From the NCBI GenBank assembly GCA_023384355.1, contig JAHDWL010000013.1:1-64000 (forward strand): DNA of 64,000 bases, read 5' to 3'. The notes beneath the pieces are model-generated. The model was not told the origin of the DNA and searched no databases. It saw only the letters and a program-made list of their open reading frames with translations. This document shows, piece after piece, positions 34,905 through 42,705 of this stretch (the first letter of the stretch is position 1; each line of letters begins with the position of its first letter). Made by a program: the position numbers and the translations under genes. The stretch comes from Anaerolineae bacterium. GTDB taxonomy: Bacteria > Chloroflexota > Anaerolineae > Promineifilales > Promineifilaceae.

Positions 34905-35165
34905 TCAACTGCCCGAGAAGGTCAGCCACTTGTCGAGGTCTTCATCCTCCGGTTCGGTCAGGATGATTTTTAGCTTGCCTTCACCGAACACCAAGGTTGG
35001 CGTACTGCGAAAGCCGGAGTTGATAAAGATGACGAAGCGTTCGGCCGCTTCATCCTCGTCGATGTTGATTTCACGATAGGCGACGCCCAGCGCGTCGAGA
35101 TGATCACGAGTCCGCTCAGTATCGTCACAATCAGTTGCTCCAAAAAGTGTAAGGGGCAAAGCCAT
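34905..35165 (-). CDS. Glutaredoxin-like thioredoxin-fold protein
   Basis: An 86-residue thioredoxin-fold protein. ATG at 35165 has AGGAGAG upstream. The active-site position reads GATDCDDT, with a single cysteine where dithiol glutaredoxins have CPYC; the resolving cysteine is missing. The cis-proline loop FRSTPTLVF is intact, as are the glutaredoxin features RTRDHLDALGVAY and NIDEDEAAE. It probably works as a monothiol glutaredoxin or a redox-inert relative. A good minus-strand promoter lies at 35218-35246. Confidence 0.82.
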   Translation of the reverse strand: MALPLTLFGATDCDDTERTRDHLDALGVAYREINIDEDEAAERFVIFINSGFRSTPTLVFGEGKLKIILTEPEDEDLDKWLTFSGS

Positions 35166-35217
35166 TCCAAATCTCTCCTGCGATTCACGCTCATTTGGGT
35201 TGTCCGTTAAAGCGCTG

Positions 35218-35246
35218 ATCATAGCGGATTCCATAGAGGTTCCCAA
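35218..35246 (-). promoter_or_regulatory. Promoter of the glutaredoxin-like gene
   Basis: On the minus strand TTGGGA (35246-35241), 17 bases, then TATGAT (35223-35218). This matches 4 of 6 and 5 of 6 of the sigma-70 consensus at ideal spacing and leaves a leader of about 45 bases. Confidence 0.5.
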
Positions 35247-35281
35247 AAATACCGTCGGCGGATCTGACCGATTGTTGGGCT

Positions 35282-35310
35282 TTGACGTCCATTTTCGGGA
35301 GAGATATACT
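35282..35310 (+). promoter_or_regulatory. Promoter of proS, almost touching the start codon
   Basis: TTGACG (35282-35287), 17 bases, TATACT (35305-35310) is a strong sigma-70 match. The start codon is at 35319, only 8 bases after the -10 box, so the transcript would have almost no leader and no ribosome-binding site. Confidence 0.7.
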
Positions 35311-35318
35311 CACCTGTT

Positions 35319-37070
35319 ATGCGACTTTCTCAATCATTTGGAAAAACCCTGCGTGAGGCTCCGGCCGAGGCCGAAATGGCCAGCCATCAGCTGTTGATTC
35401 GCGCCAACTACATCCGCCCGGCCGGCGCGGGCGTATACACCTTCATGCCTCTCGGCTACCGCGTCATCCGCAAAATTTGGGGCATTATGGCCGAGGAGAT
35501 GGACGCCATCAGCGGCCAGGAGATGTGGATGCCCAATTTGCACCCGGCGGCGCTGTGGCAGGCGACCGGCCGCTGGGGCCAGATGGATGTGCTCTTCAAG
35601 CTGAAGGGTAGCGGCAACCGCGAGTACGCTCTCTCGGCCACGCACGAGGAGATCGTCGTCGATCTTGCCCTGCGTGATATAGAGAGCCATCGCGATCTGC
35701 CGCGCATGATTTACCACATCAGCAAAAAGTTTCGCGACGAACCCCGGCCGCGCGGCGGCCTGATCCGTCTGCGCGAATTCATCATGAAAGATGCCTACAC
35801 GCTCGATCGCAGCGAGGAAGCGCTGGACGAATACTACCCCAGCATGCTCCAGGCCTACTTCAACATCTTCGACCGCTGTGGCGTGAAAACCACCGCGATC
35901 AACGCCGATGTGGGCGCGATGGGCGGCAAGACCTCGCAGGAGTTCACTGTACCCCATCCGCAGGGTGAAGACGTCTTCATTGATTGCGACAACTGCGACT
36001 ACGCGGCCAACGTCGAGGCGGCCGAGTTTGTCCGTGAGGGCGAGAAGCCGGCCACGCTCGCCGAGCTTATCAAGGTTGAGACGCCTGATTGCAAGACTAT
36101 CGCCGACGTGGCCGCTTTCGTCGGCGTGGCCACCACCCAGACGCTGAAGTGCGTCTTCTACTGGTGGCGGCCCAGTTATGTTGAGAAGCCCGGCGAGGGC
36201 CGGCTGGTGTTTGCCATGACGCGCGGCGACCTGGCGATCAATGACACCAAGCTGGTCAACGCGCTGGGCGGCGGCTTTTTGCGCGCCGCGACCGAGGACG
36301 AGATCAAGGCGATCGATGCCGTGCCCGGCTATGCCTCGGCCATCGGCATGACCCCGGCCAGGGATATGGCGTCGCCGGGCGTCATGATCGTCGCCGACGA
36401 ATCGATCAATTTCGGCGGCAACTACGTCGTCGGCGCCAATGAGGATCCCTATCACTACACGGGCGCAAACCTTGGGCGTGATTTCGAGGTCAGCCGCATC
36501 GCCGATATCGCTCAGGCGGACACGGGCCATAAATGTCCGGTCTGTGGCGGCCGCATCGAGGCCAAGCGGGCGATAGAGGTCGGGCATTGCTTCAAACTCG
36601 GCACGCGGTACAGCGCGGCCGTCAATGCCACCTATCTGGACGAGAACGGTCAGCCGCAACTCATCTACATGGGCAGCTACGGCATCGGCCTCGACCGGCT
36701 GATGGCCGTCGTCGTGGAGCTCCACCACGACAAGGACGGCATCGTCTGGCCCGACAGCGTCGCGCCTTATCAGGTGCATCTCGTCCACATCGGCAAGGAG
36801 GGCGACGGCACGAAAGAGCAGGCTGAGGCGCTCTACGCTGACTTGACTGCCGCCGGCGTCGAAGTGCTTTACGACGACCGTGACGGGGTGGGGGCGGGCG
36901 TCAAGTTCAAGGACGCCGACCTGATGGGCATCCCGTGGCGCGTCACCGTCTCGGCGCGGAGCCTGGAGCAGGGCGGGGTTGAGGTGAAGCGGCGCAGCGA
37001 AAGCGAGCGGCGGATCCTGCCCATTGAGGAATACCCAATCCTGTTGAATCCGGCCTTGTTGAACAGCTAG
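35319..37070 (+). CDS. proS: Prolyl-tRNA synthetase, bacterial type
   Basis: A class II aminoacyl-tRNA synthetase of 583 residues that charges tRNA-Pro. Landmarks in order are MRLSQSFGKTLREAPAEAEM at the N-terminus, YIRPAGAGVYTFMPLGYRV (motif 1 region), KKFRDEPRPRGGLIRLREF and MKDAYT (motif 2), an inserted YbaK-type editing domain (about 235-385, starting near CKTIADVAAFVGV), SYGIGLDRLMAV (motif 3), and an anticodon-binding domain at the end (VLYDDRDGVGAGVKFKDAD). Length fits the bacterial editing form. ATG at 35319 is the family start although no Shine-Dalgarno precedes it. Confidence 0.97.
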   Translation: MRLSQSFGKTLREAPAEAEMASHQLLIRANYIRPAGAGVYTFMPLGYRVIRKIWGIMAEEMDAISGQEMWMPNLHPAALWQATGRWGQMDVLFKLKGSGNREYALSATHEEIVVDLALRDIESHRDLPRMIYHISKKFRDEPRPRGGLIRLREFIMKDAYTLDRSEEALDEYYPSMLQAYFNIFDRCGVKTTAINADVGAMGGKTSQEFTVPHPQGEDVFIDCDNCDYAANVEAAEFVREGEKPATLAELIKVETPDCKTIADVAAFVGVATTQTLKCVFYWWRPSYVEKPGEGRLVFAMTRGDLAINDTKLVNALGGGFLRAATEDEIKAIDAVPGYASAIGMTPARDMASPGVMIVADESINFGGNYVVGANEDPYHYTGANLGRDFEVSRIADIAQADTGHKCPVCGGRIEAKRAIEVGHCFKLGTRYSAAVNATYLDENGQPQLIYMGSYGIGLDRLMAVVVELHHDKDGIVWPDSVAPYQVHLVHIGKEGDGTKEQAEALYADLTAAGVEVLYDDRDGVGAGVKFKDADLMGIPWRVTVSARSLEQGGVEVKRRSESERRILPIEEYPILLNPALLNS

Positions 37071-37104
37071 AATCGGCCGGCCACAATTTAATATTGTTTT
37101 GACA

Positions 37105-37133
37105 GCGACCCGCGACATGCGGGTCGCTTTTTT
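37105..37133 (+). terminator. Intrinsic terminator after proS
   Basis: GCGACCCGC and GCGGGTCGC form a perfect 9-bp stem with loop GACAT, followed by six T. It lies 34 bases after the proS stop. Confidence 0.95.
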
Positions 37134-37212
37134 GTGCGGTCAAGCTGGTCATCGGGAATTATTCCCGTTTTCAACCGGGCGAAGTTCCCGCCTGTTTTGA
37201 ATCTCGCGCCTC

Positions 37213-37242
37213 ATGACAATCTCCTTTCCCGTCCCTTAAAAT
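37213..37242 (+). promoter_or_regulatory. Candidate promoter of the small membrane-protein genes
   Basis: ATGACA, 18 bases, TAAAAT: 5 of 6 matches in both boxes. It follows the proS terminator and precedes the gene at 37276, giving a leader of about 25 bases that carries a GGAGG site. Confidence 0.45.
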
Positions 37243-37275
37243 GCGGGTCATAGATTTGCCGTGGAGGTTCAACAA

Positions 37276-37932
37276 ATGAATATGCCAAATTCACAACTTG
37301 TGGGCTGGACGGCGATCCTTGGCGGCGTGATCGCGATCATCGGCGTCATCTCGCTCATGCTGATGTTCGTCGTCGGCGAGCCGTTTGGAACGATCAATGA
37401 CATCCTCGCTATACCCGTCGCCATTTTAATGCTGCCCCTGGTTCTGGCGCTTTACCGACTCAACGCCACCGACCACTCCTGGTTGAGTCTCCTCGCGATG
37501 ATCGCGGGGAGCGCCGGGTTCATCGCTACGGCGGTCGGGTCGATCTTGCTGTTGTCGGGCCGAATCAACTTTGAACAATCGCTCGTCTACGGCATCGGTG
37601 GATTTGGTCTGATCGGTCTCTGGGCATTGCTGAACTCGGCGATGGGAGTGGCCGACCATACGCTGCCGAAAGGTTTGACCTGGGCGGGCATCCTGCTTGG
37701 GTTGACGCCGACGCTGGCGTTGGCCGCTGTGCTCCGCGCAGACAGCATCGCGAACGCCCTGAGCGGCATGGCCGGCCAGACGGCCGCCGGAGGTCAGACC
37801 AGCCCGCTGATATATGTGCTGTTCACGCTCGGTTTCATCAGCTATGCCGGGTTGCCTGTCTGGTTCATCCTGATCGGCCGGCTGTTTTTAGTGGGGCGGG
37901 CGTCGATTTCGGCAGCGGCCACCATCGCCTGA
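37276..37932 (+). CDS. Six-span membrane protein of unknown function
   Basis: A 218-residue hydrophobic protein. ATG at 37276 is preferred over GTG at 37261 because GGAGG lies 8 bases before it. Six membrane spans can be seen, the first being VGWTAILGGVIAIIGVISLM and the last LPVWFILIGRLFLVG. The layout resembles the loosely defined DUF4386-type proteins, but no motif is decisive. It is followed after 66 bases by another small membrane protein on the same strand. Confidence 0.6.
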   Translation: MNMPNSQLVGWTAILGGVIAIIGVISLMLMFVVGEPFGTINDILAIPVAILMLPLVLALYRLNATDHSWLSLLAMIAGSAGFIATAVGSILLLSGRINFEQSLVYGIGGFGLIGLWALLNSAMGVADHTLPKGLTWAGILLGLTPTLALAAVLRADSIANALSGMAGQTAAGGQTSPLIYVLFTLGFISYAGLPVWFILIGRLFLVGRASISAAATIA

Positions 37933-37998
37933 CCGCGCACGATCAGCCGGCGCCCGGCGAACTTATCTGATCATTCATCGAAATATGGAGTGTAAGCA

Positions 37999-38421
37999 AT
38001 GAAAGCATCTCGAACCGTCTATGTAATCGCTGCCTGGGCTTTCGTCATCGGCGTCCTGGTCCAGGTCTTCTTCGCCGGGATGACGGCGGTGGCCGGCCGC
38101 TGGGGGTGGGACAATCACATCAGCCTGGGCCACTTCCTGGCCGTACCGCTCCTGGTCATGCTGATCACTGCCTACGTGGGCAAGTTGTCGGGGCACATGA
38201 AGCGGCTGACCTGGCTGCTGTTCGGCGTCTACGTCCTACAGGCCGACGTGCTCATCTTCCTGCGGGCCAGCGCACCGGTCTTGTCGGCCTTTCATCCGGT
38301 CATGGCTCTGATCGATTTCGCTCTGGGTCTGATGTTGGCCCAGCAAGCGATGGCTATTGTTCGAGCGGATAAAACAGCGGCCGCGCCACAATCGCAGCCC
38401 GAAAGCATTCCGGGGGACTAA
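37999..38421 (+). CDS. Four-span membrane protein, DUF6220-like
   Basis: A 140-residue protein with four membrane spans. GGAG precedes ATG 37999. The pattern of a small polar loop with a conserved histidine (NHISLGHFLAVPLLVMLI) after span 1 and a histidine-proline in span 4 (FHPVMALIDFALGL) fits the DUF6220 family of small integral membrane proteins. No biochemical role is known for these. The C-terminal tail is short and polar. Confidence 0.55.
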   Translation: MKASRTVYVIAAWAFVIGVLVQVFFAGMTAVAGRWGWDNHISLGHFLAVPLLVMLITAYVGKLSGHMKRLTWLLFGVYVLQADVLIFLRASAPVLSAFHPVMALIDFALGLMLAQQAMAIVRADKTAAAPQSQPESIPGD

Positions 38422-38440
38422 TTGCTTTCCTCAAATCTGA

Positions 38441-38461
38441 ACTGGTGACTGTTTACTGTCT
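38441..38461 (+). repeat. Possible relic of the ACTG-unit repeat
   Basis: Three ACTG units at exact 7-base spacing (ACTGGTG, ACTGTTT, ACTGTCT) lie just after a stop codon and before the propeller gene. It is too short to separate from chance. Confidence 0.25.
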
Positions 38462-38477
38462 GAGGACGGGATCGAAC

Positions 38478-39485
38478 ATGACTAACGGATATAGCCCTAC
38501 AAGTCCCTACGTCTTTCTTGCTGTTGCTGACCGGCGGGTCGTCCGTGCCGAGTGTGTCGGAGATAACTGGCGCGTTGAAACCGTCCTGGACGGGCCTGAG
38601 CCGGTGACGCTGGCCGCCGATCCCAGCGATTCCAACGTCGTCTATGCCGGTACTCAGGGGAACGGGGTCTATCGCTCGGTCGATTGTGGCCGGAGTTGGG
38701 CCGCCTTGGGACTGGCCGGGCAGGTCGTCAAGTCCCTCGCTGTCAGCCCGCATGATTCCGGGGTGATCTATGCCGGCGTGAAGCCGGCGGCCGTCTATAA
38801 GACCAGTGATGGAGGTCATAGCTGGGCCGAATTGGAAGGCTTTCGGCGCGTCCCCAATCGCTGGTGGTGGTTCTCTCCGGCCGAGCCGCCCTTCCGGGCC
38901 TACGTCAACGACCTGGCCGTATCGCCCACCGAGTCGGACGTCGTCCTGGCCGGGATTGAACTAGGCGCAGTATTGCGGAGCGACGACGGCGGCCGCACCT
39001 GGTCGGGCCACCGCTCCGGGGCTATGCGCGATTGCCACTGGCTCAGGTTTCACGGACGCGACGGGCAGTGGGTCTACGAAGCCGGCGGAACCGGTGGTGG
39101 GGCGGCTGTCAGCCGGGACGGCGGCCAGACCTGGCGGCAGCCGCGAGCCGGACTGGCTAAAAAATATGGTGTGACCTGCGCCGCCGACCCGGAGCTGCCG
39201 GAAGTCTGGTACGTCGCTCTGGCTCCCAGTCCGGGTAAGGCCTATGGGAAAGGCGCGGAAGCCTATCTCTACCGGGTCTCGGCCGGGGCCGACTGGCAGC
39301 CCATTGGCTGGGAGCCTCATCCGATGAGCCAGATGCCGAGGGCGTTGGTCACCCGCCCCGATGCGCCGGGCCATCTCTATGTCGGGACGACCTATGGGGA
39401 CGTGTGGCATACGGCCGACTATGGCGATACCTGGCGGCGGTTGCAGTTCGATCTGGGCGGCGGGCTGTCGCTGCTGGTTCTATAG
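38478..39485 (+). CDS. Asp-box (BNR/sialidase-type) beta-propeller protein
   Basis: A 335-residue protein built of repeated Asp-box blades: YRSVDCGRSW, YKTSDGGHSW, LRSDDGGRTW, AVSRDGGQTW and HTADYGDTW at roughly even spacing. Each follows a blade strand such as NVVYAGTQGNGV or DVVLAGIELGAV. ATG at 38478 follows GAGG by 12 bases; GTG at 38445 is an alternative. No signal peptide is visible, so it should be cytosolic. The fold is shared by sialidases, Vps10 and photosystem assembly factor Ycf48, and catalytic sialidase residues are not evident. Confidence 0.8.
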   Translation: MTNGYSPTSPYVFLAVADRRVVRAECVGDNWRVETVLDGPEPVTLAADPSDSNVVYAGTQGNGVYRSVDCGRSWAALGLAGQVVKSLAVSPHDSGVIYAGVKPAAVYKTSDGGHSWAELEGFRRVPNRWWWFSPAEPPFRAYVNDLAVSPTESDVVLAGIELGAVLRSDDGGRTWSGHRSGAMRDCHWLRFHGRDGQWVYEAGGTGGGAAVSRDGGQTWRQPRAGLAKKYGVTCAADPELPEVWYVALAPSPGKAYGKGAEAYLYRVSAGADWQPIGWEPHPMSQMPRALVTRPDAPGHLYVGTTYGDVWHTADYGDTWRRLQFDLGGGLSLLVL

Positions 39486-39512
39486 AGCGTTCCAAACAGG
39501 AGTACGAATATC

Positions 39513-40421
39513 GTGAAGAGAGTGCTCAAGTGGACGGGGATTGTTTTGGCTGGATTGATTGGAGTCATCGTACTGGTTGCTTTGGTTGGTTATTTCATGA
39601 GCAACCGCCGCCTCAACAAGCGTTATGATATCGCGGTTGAACCGATCTCCATTCCAAGCGACGCGACCAACCTTGAAGAAGGTCGCCGTCTGACGGTTAT
39701 TCGGGGTTGTGGGGCCGGCGATTGTCACACCTCGGACTTTGGTGGCGGAGTGCTGCTCGACGATCCATTGATTGGTCACATTTATCCCCCCAATTTAACA
39801 TCTGGCGCGGGCAGCGCCACAGCGGGCTACTCAATCGAAGATTGGGTGAGATCCGTTCGTCACGGCGTTGATCCTGATGGGAAAGCTCTTTTGATCATGC
39901 CTAGCAGCAAATATGCCGGACTGAGCGACGAGGAACTCGGTTTGATAGTCGCCTATATCCAATCTCTTCCGCCGATAGATCATATCCAGCCGGAATCACA
40001 ACTTGGCCCGCTGGGACGCGTGTTGCTCTTGACGGATCAGGCACCGTTGCCGGTTCTCTCGACCGAAGTGATCGATCATGACGCAACAGCTCCAAAAAGC
40101 GTCACGCCTGTAGTATCAGCCGACTTTGGCAAATATATGGTTGGCGTGTGCCAGGACTGCCATCGCCAGGACCTGACCGGTGGCCCTATCCCTGGCGCGG
40201 CCCCCGGCTCGCCACCGGCGGCCAACCTCACGCCTGGCGGCAATCTCGCCAACTGGACGTATGAGCAATTTGCCACGACGATGCGAACCGGCCTAACGCC
40301 GGAAAACAAAGTGCTCGACCCATTAATTATGCCCTGGCCGGTTGCGCTGGAGATGACCGATGTTGAACTTGAGGCGATTTGGCTCTATCTCAGCAGCCTG
40401 TCGCCAACGTCGGCAAACTGA
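39513..40421 (+). CDS. Membrane-anchored diheme cytochrome c with a CX4CH first haem site
   Basis: A 302-residue cytochrome. GTG at 39513 has AGGAG ten bases upstream. An N-terminal span (TGIVLAGLIGVIVLVALVGY) anchors two class I cytochrome domains outside the membrane. The first haem site reads CGAGDCH (four residues between cysteines); the second is a normal CQDCH. Likely axial methionines lie in LLIMPSSKYAGLSD and DPLIMPWP. The paralogue at 41234 has CNGCH at the first site. It probably transfers electrons at the outer membrane face; no oxidase or dehydrogenase is nearby. Confidence 0.88.
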   Translation: MKRVLKWTGIVLAGLIGVIVLVALVGYFMSNRRLNKRYDIAVEPISIPSDATNLEEGRRLTVIRGCGAGDCHTSDFGGGVLLDDPLIGHIYPPNLTSGAGSATAGYSIEDWVRSVRHGVDPDGKALLIMPSSKYAGLSDEELGLIVAYIQSLPPIDHIQPESQLGPLGRVLLLTDQAPLPVLSTEVIDHDATAPKSVTPVVSADFGKYMVGVCQDCHRQDLTGGPIPGAAPGSPPAANLTPGGNLANWTYEQFATTMRTGLTPENKVLDPLIMPWPVALEMTDVELEAIWLYLSSLSPTSAN

Positions 40422-40510
40422 CTTATTAGCCGGGTGATCGCTACTATGGCAGGCTGTTCGGCGCTCTGGTGGCGATCTGTTTGCCCGATTACTCACAATT
40501 GGAGGTTGAA

Positions 40511-40897
40511 GTGAGGACTCCACTCATAACCGCCCTTACCTTTGTGGTAATTTTCGAGGCCCTCGCGTGGGTCTTTGGCACCCTGCCCGTCCTGAAATAC
40601 GCGCTGGCCCATCGAGAACTGCCGACCGTCGGCGGCATCAAACTTCTGAGCGGTCCGATTGAGTCGCTGGGCATCGAAGCCGTGATCGTCACCGGGCTTG
40701 TGTTCGTTGTTGTCAGCGGCCTGAAGCTGCTGGCCGCCTACTGGCTATGGCACATGCGCATGGACGGTGCAATTCTGGAGATCATCCTGCTAAGCCTCAG
40801 CGCGATCTTCTGGTACGCGTTTGAACTGCCGTTTGGCCCGCTTGGCGGCGTTATCGTGGTCGTCCTGTTGGCGCTGACCTGGGGCAGGCTCGGTTAA
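40511..40897 (+). CDS. Small membrane protein between the two cytochromes
   Basis: A 128-residue protein with four predicted membrane spans and no recognised family. GTG at 40511 is the likely start because GGAGG lies five bases upstream; TTG at 40469 would add an unlikely polar leader. Spans include LITALTFVVIFEALAWVFG, AVIVTGLVFVVVSGLKLLAA and the last, GGVIVVVLLALTWG. Its position between two diheme cytochrome genes suggests a partner role, but nothing in its sequence proves that. Confidence 0.55.
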   Translation: MRTPLITALTFVVIFEALAWVFGTLPVLKYALAHRELPTVGGIKLLSGPIESLGIEAVIVTGLVFVVVSGLKLLAAYWLWHMRMDGAILEIILLSLSAIFWYAFELPFGPLGGVIVVVLLALTWGRLG

Positions 40898-41233
40898 TGA
40901 ACCTGATTGCGGTAGATCGCCTCACGTGTTGATTGTTTATCTTTATATCGACTTGCTGCCATAAATGACCGGTCGAATATCAAAATTATGAGTAGAAAAT
41001 AGCCCGTCATGTATCCAAATTTACAGACAAAACTACGGATTCTCTGCTATTATGTTGGGCGGCAAATCTGTATAATGCCATGAACGGATCAGGATAAATA
41101 GCAAGAGGAGGTTGATCAATCCGCCGACAGGTAGACCATATGAGCAAATGAAAAATCCCGTATCTTTTCATTGAGGGGCAGAGCCGGAATGAAAGCAGCT
41201 TTCGATTTTGACGCATTCTGGAGATAGAAAACG
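40898..41233. other. AT-rich 336-base gap without a gene
   Basis: This stretch is visibly richer in A and T than its surroundings and holds no convincing coding frame. TATAAT at 41071-41076 is a possible -10 box for the cytochrome at 41234, but no good -35 box lies upstream. No stable terminator hairpin was seen. Confidence 0.4.
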
Positions 41234-42133
41234 ATGAAGACTGTATTGAAGTGGTTAGGGATTTTGCTGGTGGTACTGGTTGTAATTGGGCTGTTAGCCG
41301 GAGCCGGTCTTTTTTTCACCACCAACAGCGATATCAACAAAACCTACGATGTGGCCGTTGCGCCGATAACCCTGCCGACGGACGCGGCTTCGATTGAAGA
41401 AGGCGCGCGAATCGCGACGATTCGCGGTTGCAATGGCTGTCACACCCCTGATTTCGGCGGGGGCACGTTTCTTAACGATCCCATGCTGGGCGTAATCGAA
41501 ACCGCGAATATTACTCCCGGCGAGGGAAGCGCGGTCAGCGGATACACTGTCGAGGATTGGGACCGGGCTGTCCGCCGTGGCATAAATCCCGAGGGCAAGA
41601 GCCTCATGATCATGCCCAGTTACGAGTTTGCCGGGCTGAGCGACGAGCAATTCGGCCAACTGATTGCCTATATGCAAACGGTTCCGGCTGTTGACCGCGA
41701 GCATCCCGATCCCAAAGTCGGCCTGTTGGGGCGAGTGTTGTTGGCGACCGGTCAGCTGCCGTTGTTACCTGCTGCTTTGGTCGATCAAACGGCCAAGGCT
41801 CCCGCAAGTGTGGCCCCCACCGCCTCGGTGGAATACGGCGCGTATTTGAGCACCGCCTGCATAGGTTGCCACAAACCGGACTTCTCCGGGGGACCAAGCC
41901 CCGACGCAGCGCCCGGCGATCCCCCGGCAGCCAATCTGACCCCGGCCGGCCCCCTGTCGAAATGGACGATGGAAGAATTCAAGACCGTCCTGCGCACCGG
42001 GGTCTCGCCGGAAGGGCGGACACTCGATCCCGAAGTGATGCCCTGGATGATGACGCAACACTTTACCGACACGGAGATCGAGGCGCTGTGGCTCTATCTT
42101 CAGAGCATTCCGCCCGTCGTCCCCAAGAGTTGA
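41234..42133 (+). CDS. Membrane-anchored diheme cytochrome c
   Basis: A 299-residue paralogue of the cytochrome at 39513 with the same order of parts. An N-terminal span (WLGILLVVLVVIGLLAGAG) is followed by domain 1 with RGCNGCHTPDFGGG (CX2CH) and SLMIMPSYEFAGLSD, then domain 2 with STACIGCHKPDFSGGP and DPEVMPWMM. Both haem motifs are canonical. A conserved YDVAVAPITLPTDAASIEEG follows the anchor. Duplication of the whole gene with a small membrane gene between suggests a membrane electron-transfer set. Confidence 0.9.
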   Translation: MKTVLKWLGILLVVLVVIGLLAGAGLFFTTNSDINKTYDVAVAPITLPTDAASIEEGARIATIRGCNGCHTPDFGGGTFLNDPMLGVIETANITPGEGSAVSGYTVEDWDRAVRRGINPEGKSLMIMPSYEFAGLSDEQFGQLIAYMQTVPAVDREHPDPKVGLLGRVLLATGQLPLLPAALVDQTAKAPASVAPTASVEYGAYLSTACIGCHKPDFSGGPSPDAAPGDPPAANLTPAGPLSKWTMEEFKTVLRTGVSPEGRTLDPEVMPWMMTQHFTDTEIEALWLYLQSIPPVVPKS

Positions 42134-42188
42134 TCCATACCCATCAATAAAACGCCATAGGGCCAGCAGAATTTGGAGGTAGTTGAGG

Positions 42189-42686
42189 ATGTATCCCTGG
42201 ATGGTTTATGTTCATGTCCTGGCGGTGTTCGCTTTTCTGCTGACCCATGGCGTCAGTAGCGCGATTGCCTTGCGAATGCGCGGTAATCGCGATCCGGATC
42301 TGGCTCGCGCCTGGATGAGAGTCTATCTCGAAAGCCCGTATTATTTCGCGGGACTCTACATCCCCCTGCTCATTCTCCTGATCACCGGGATAATTTCCGC
42401 CTTTATGGGTCAGTGGTGGGGCCATGGATGGGTGTGGCTATCGCTGGCGATACTAATCGGTATCATCGTCTCAATGTTCTATTTTGCCTTCGGGTATTTC
42501 ACCAAACTACGGAAATCGTTGGGAATGCCATATATGGAAAACAGAAAGGTGCAACCCCCGATGGCGCCGGCCTCGCCCGAAGAGATTGATGCGATAATGG
42601 CGGATTCGCCGGCGATTCTCCTGACAGTAATTGGCTTCGGGGGGATTGCCGTCATCCTGTGGCTGATGATGTTCAAGCCGTTTTAA
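42189..42686 (+). CDS. Four-span membrane protein, DUF2269-like
   Basis: A 165-residue membrane protein. ATG at 42189 lies ten bases after GGAGG; TTG at 42183 is too close. The N-terminus (MYPWMVYVHVLAVFAFLLTH) has a histidine in span 1 and GVSSAIALRMR after it, resembling DUF2269-type integral membrane proteins. Spans 2 and 3 surround GQWWGHGWVW, and a fourth span ends the chain. The histidines within spans could bind haem, which would suit the neighbouring cytochromes; that is a guess. Confidence 0.55.
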   Translation: MYPWMVYVHVLAVFAFLLTHGVSSAIALRMRGNRDPDLARAWMRVYLESPYYFAGLYIPLLILLITGIISAFMGQWWGHGWVWLSLAILIGIIVSMFYFAFGYFTKLRKSLGMPYMENRKVQPPMAPASPEEIDAIMADSPAILLTVIGFGGIAVILWLMMFKPF

Positions 42687-42705
42687 TTGCAGTCATGATC
42701 CGGTC

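Noticed and set aside
35334-37118. A 594-codon minus-strand frame across proS
   Set aside because: It is the antisense of a clear prolyl-tRNA synthetase and has no recognisable domain.
41007-41216. A 69-codon minus-strand gene in the cytochrome gap
   Set aside because: The product has no domain, membrane pattern or ribosome site, and the region is merely AT-rich.
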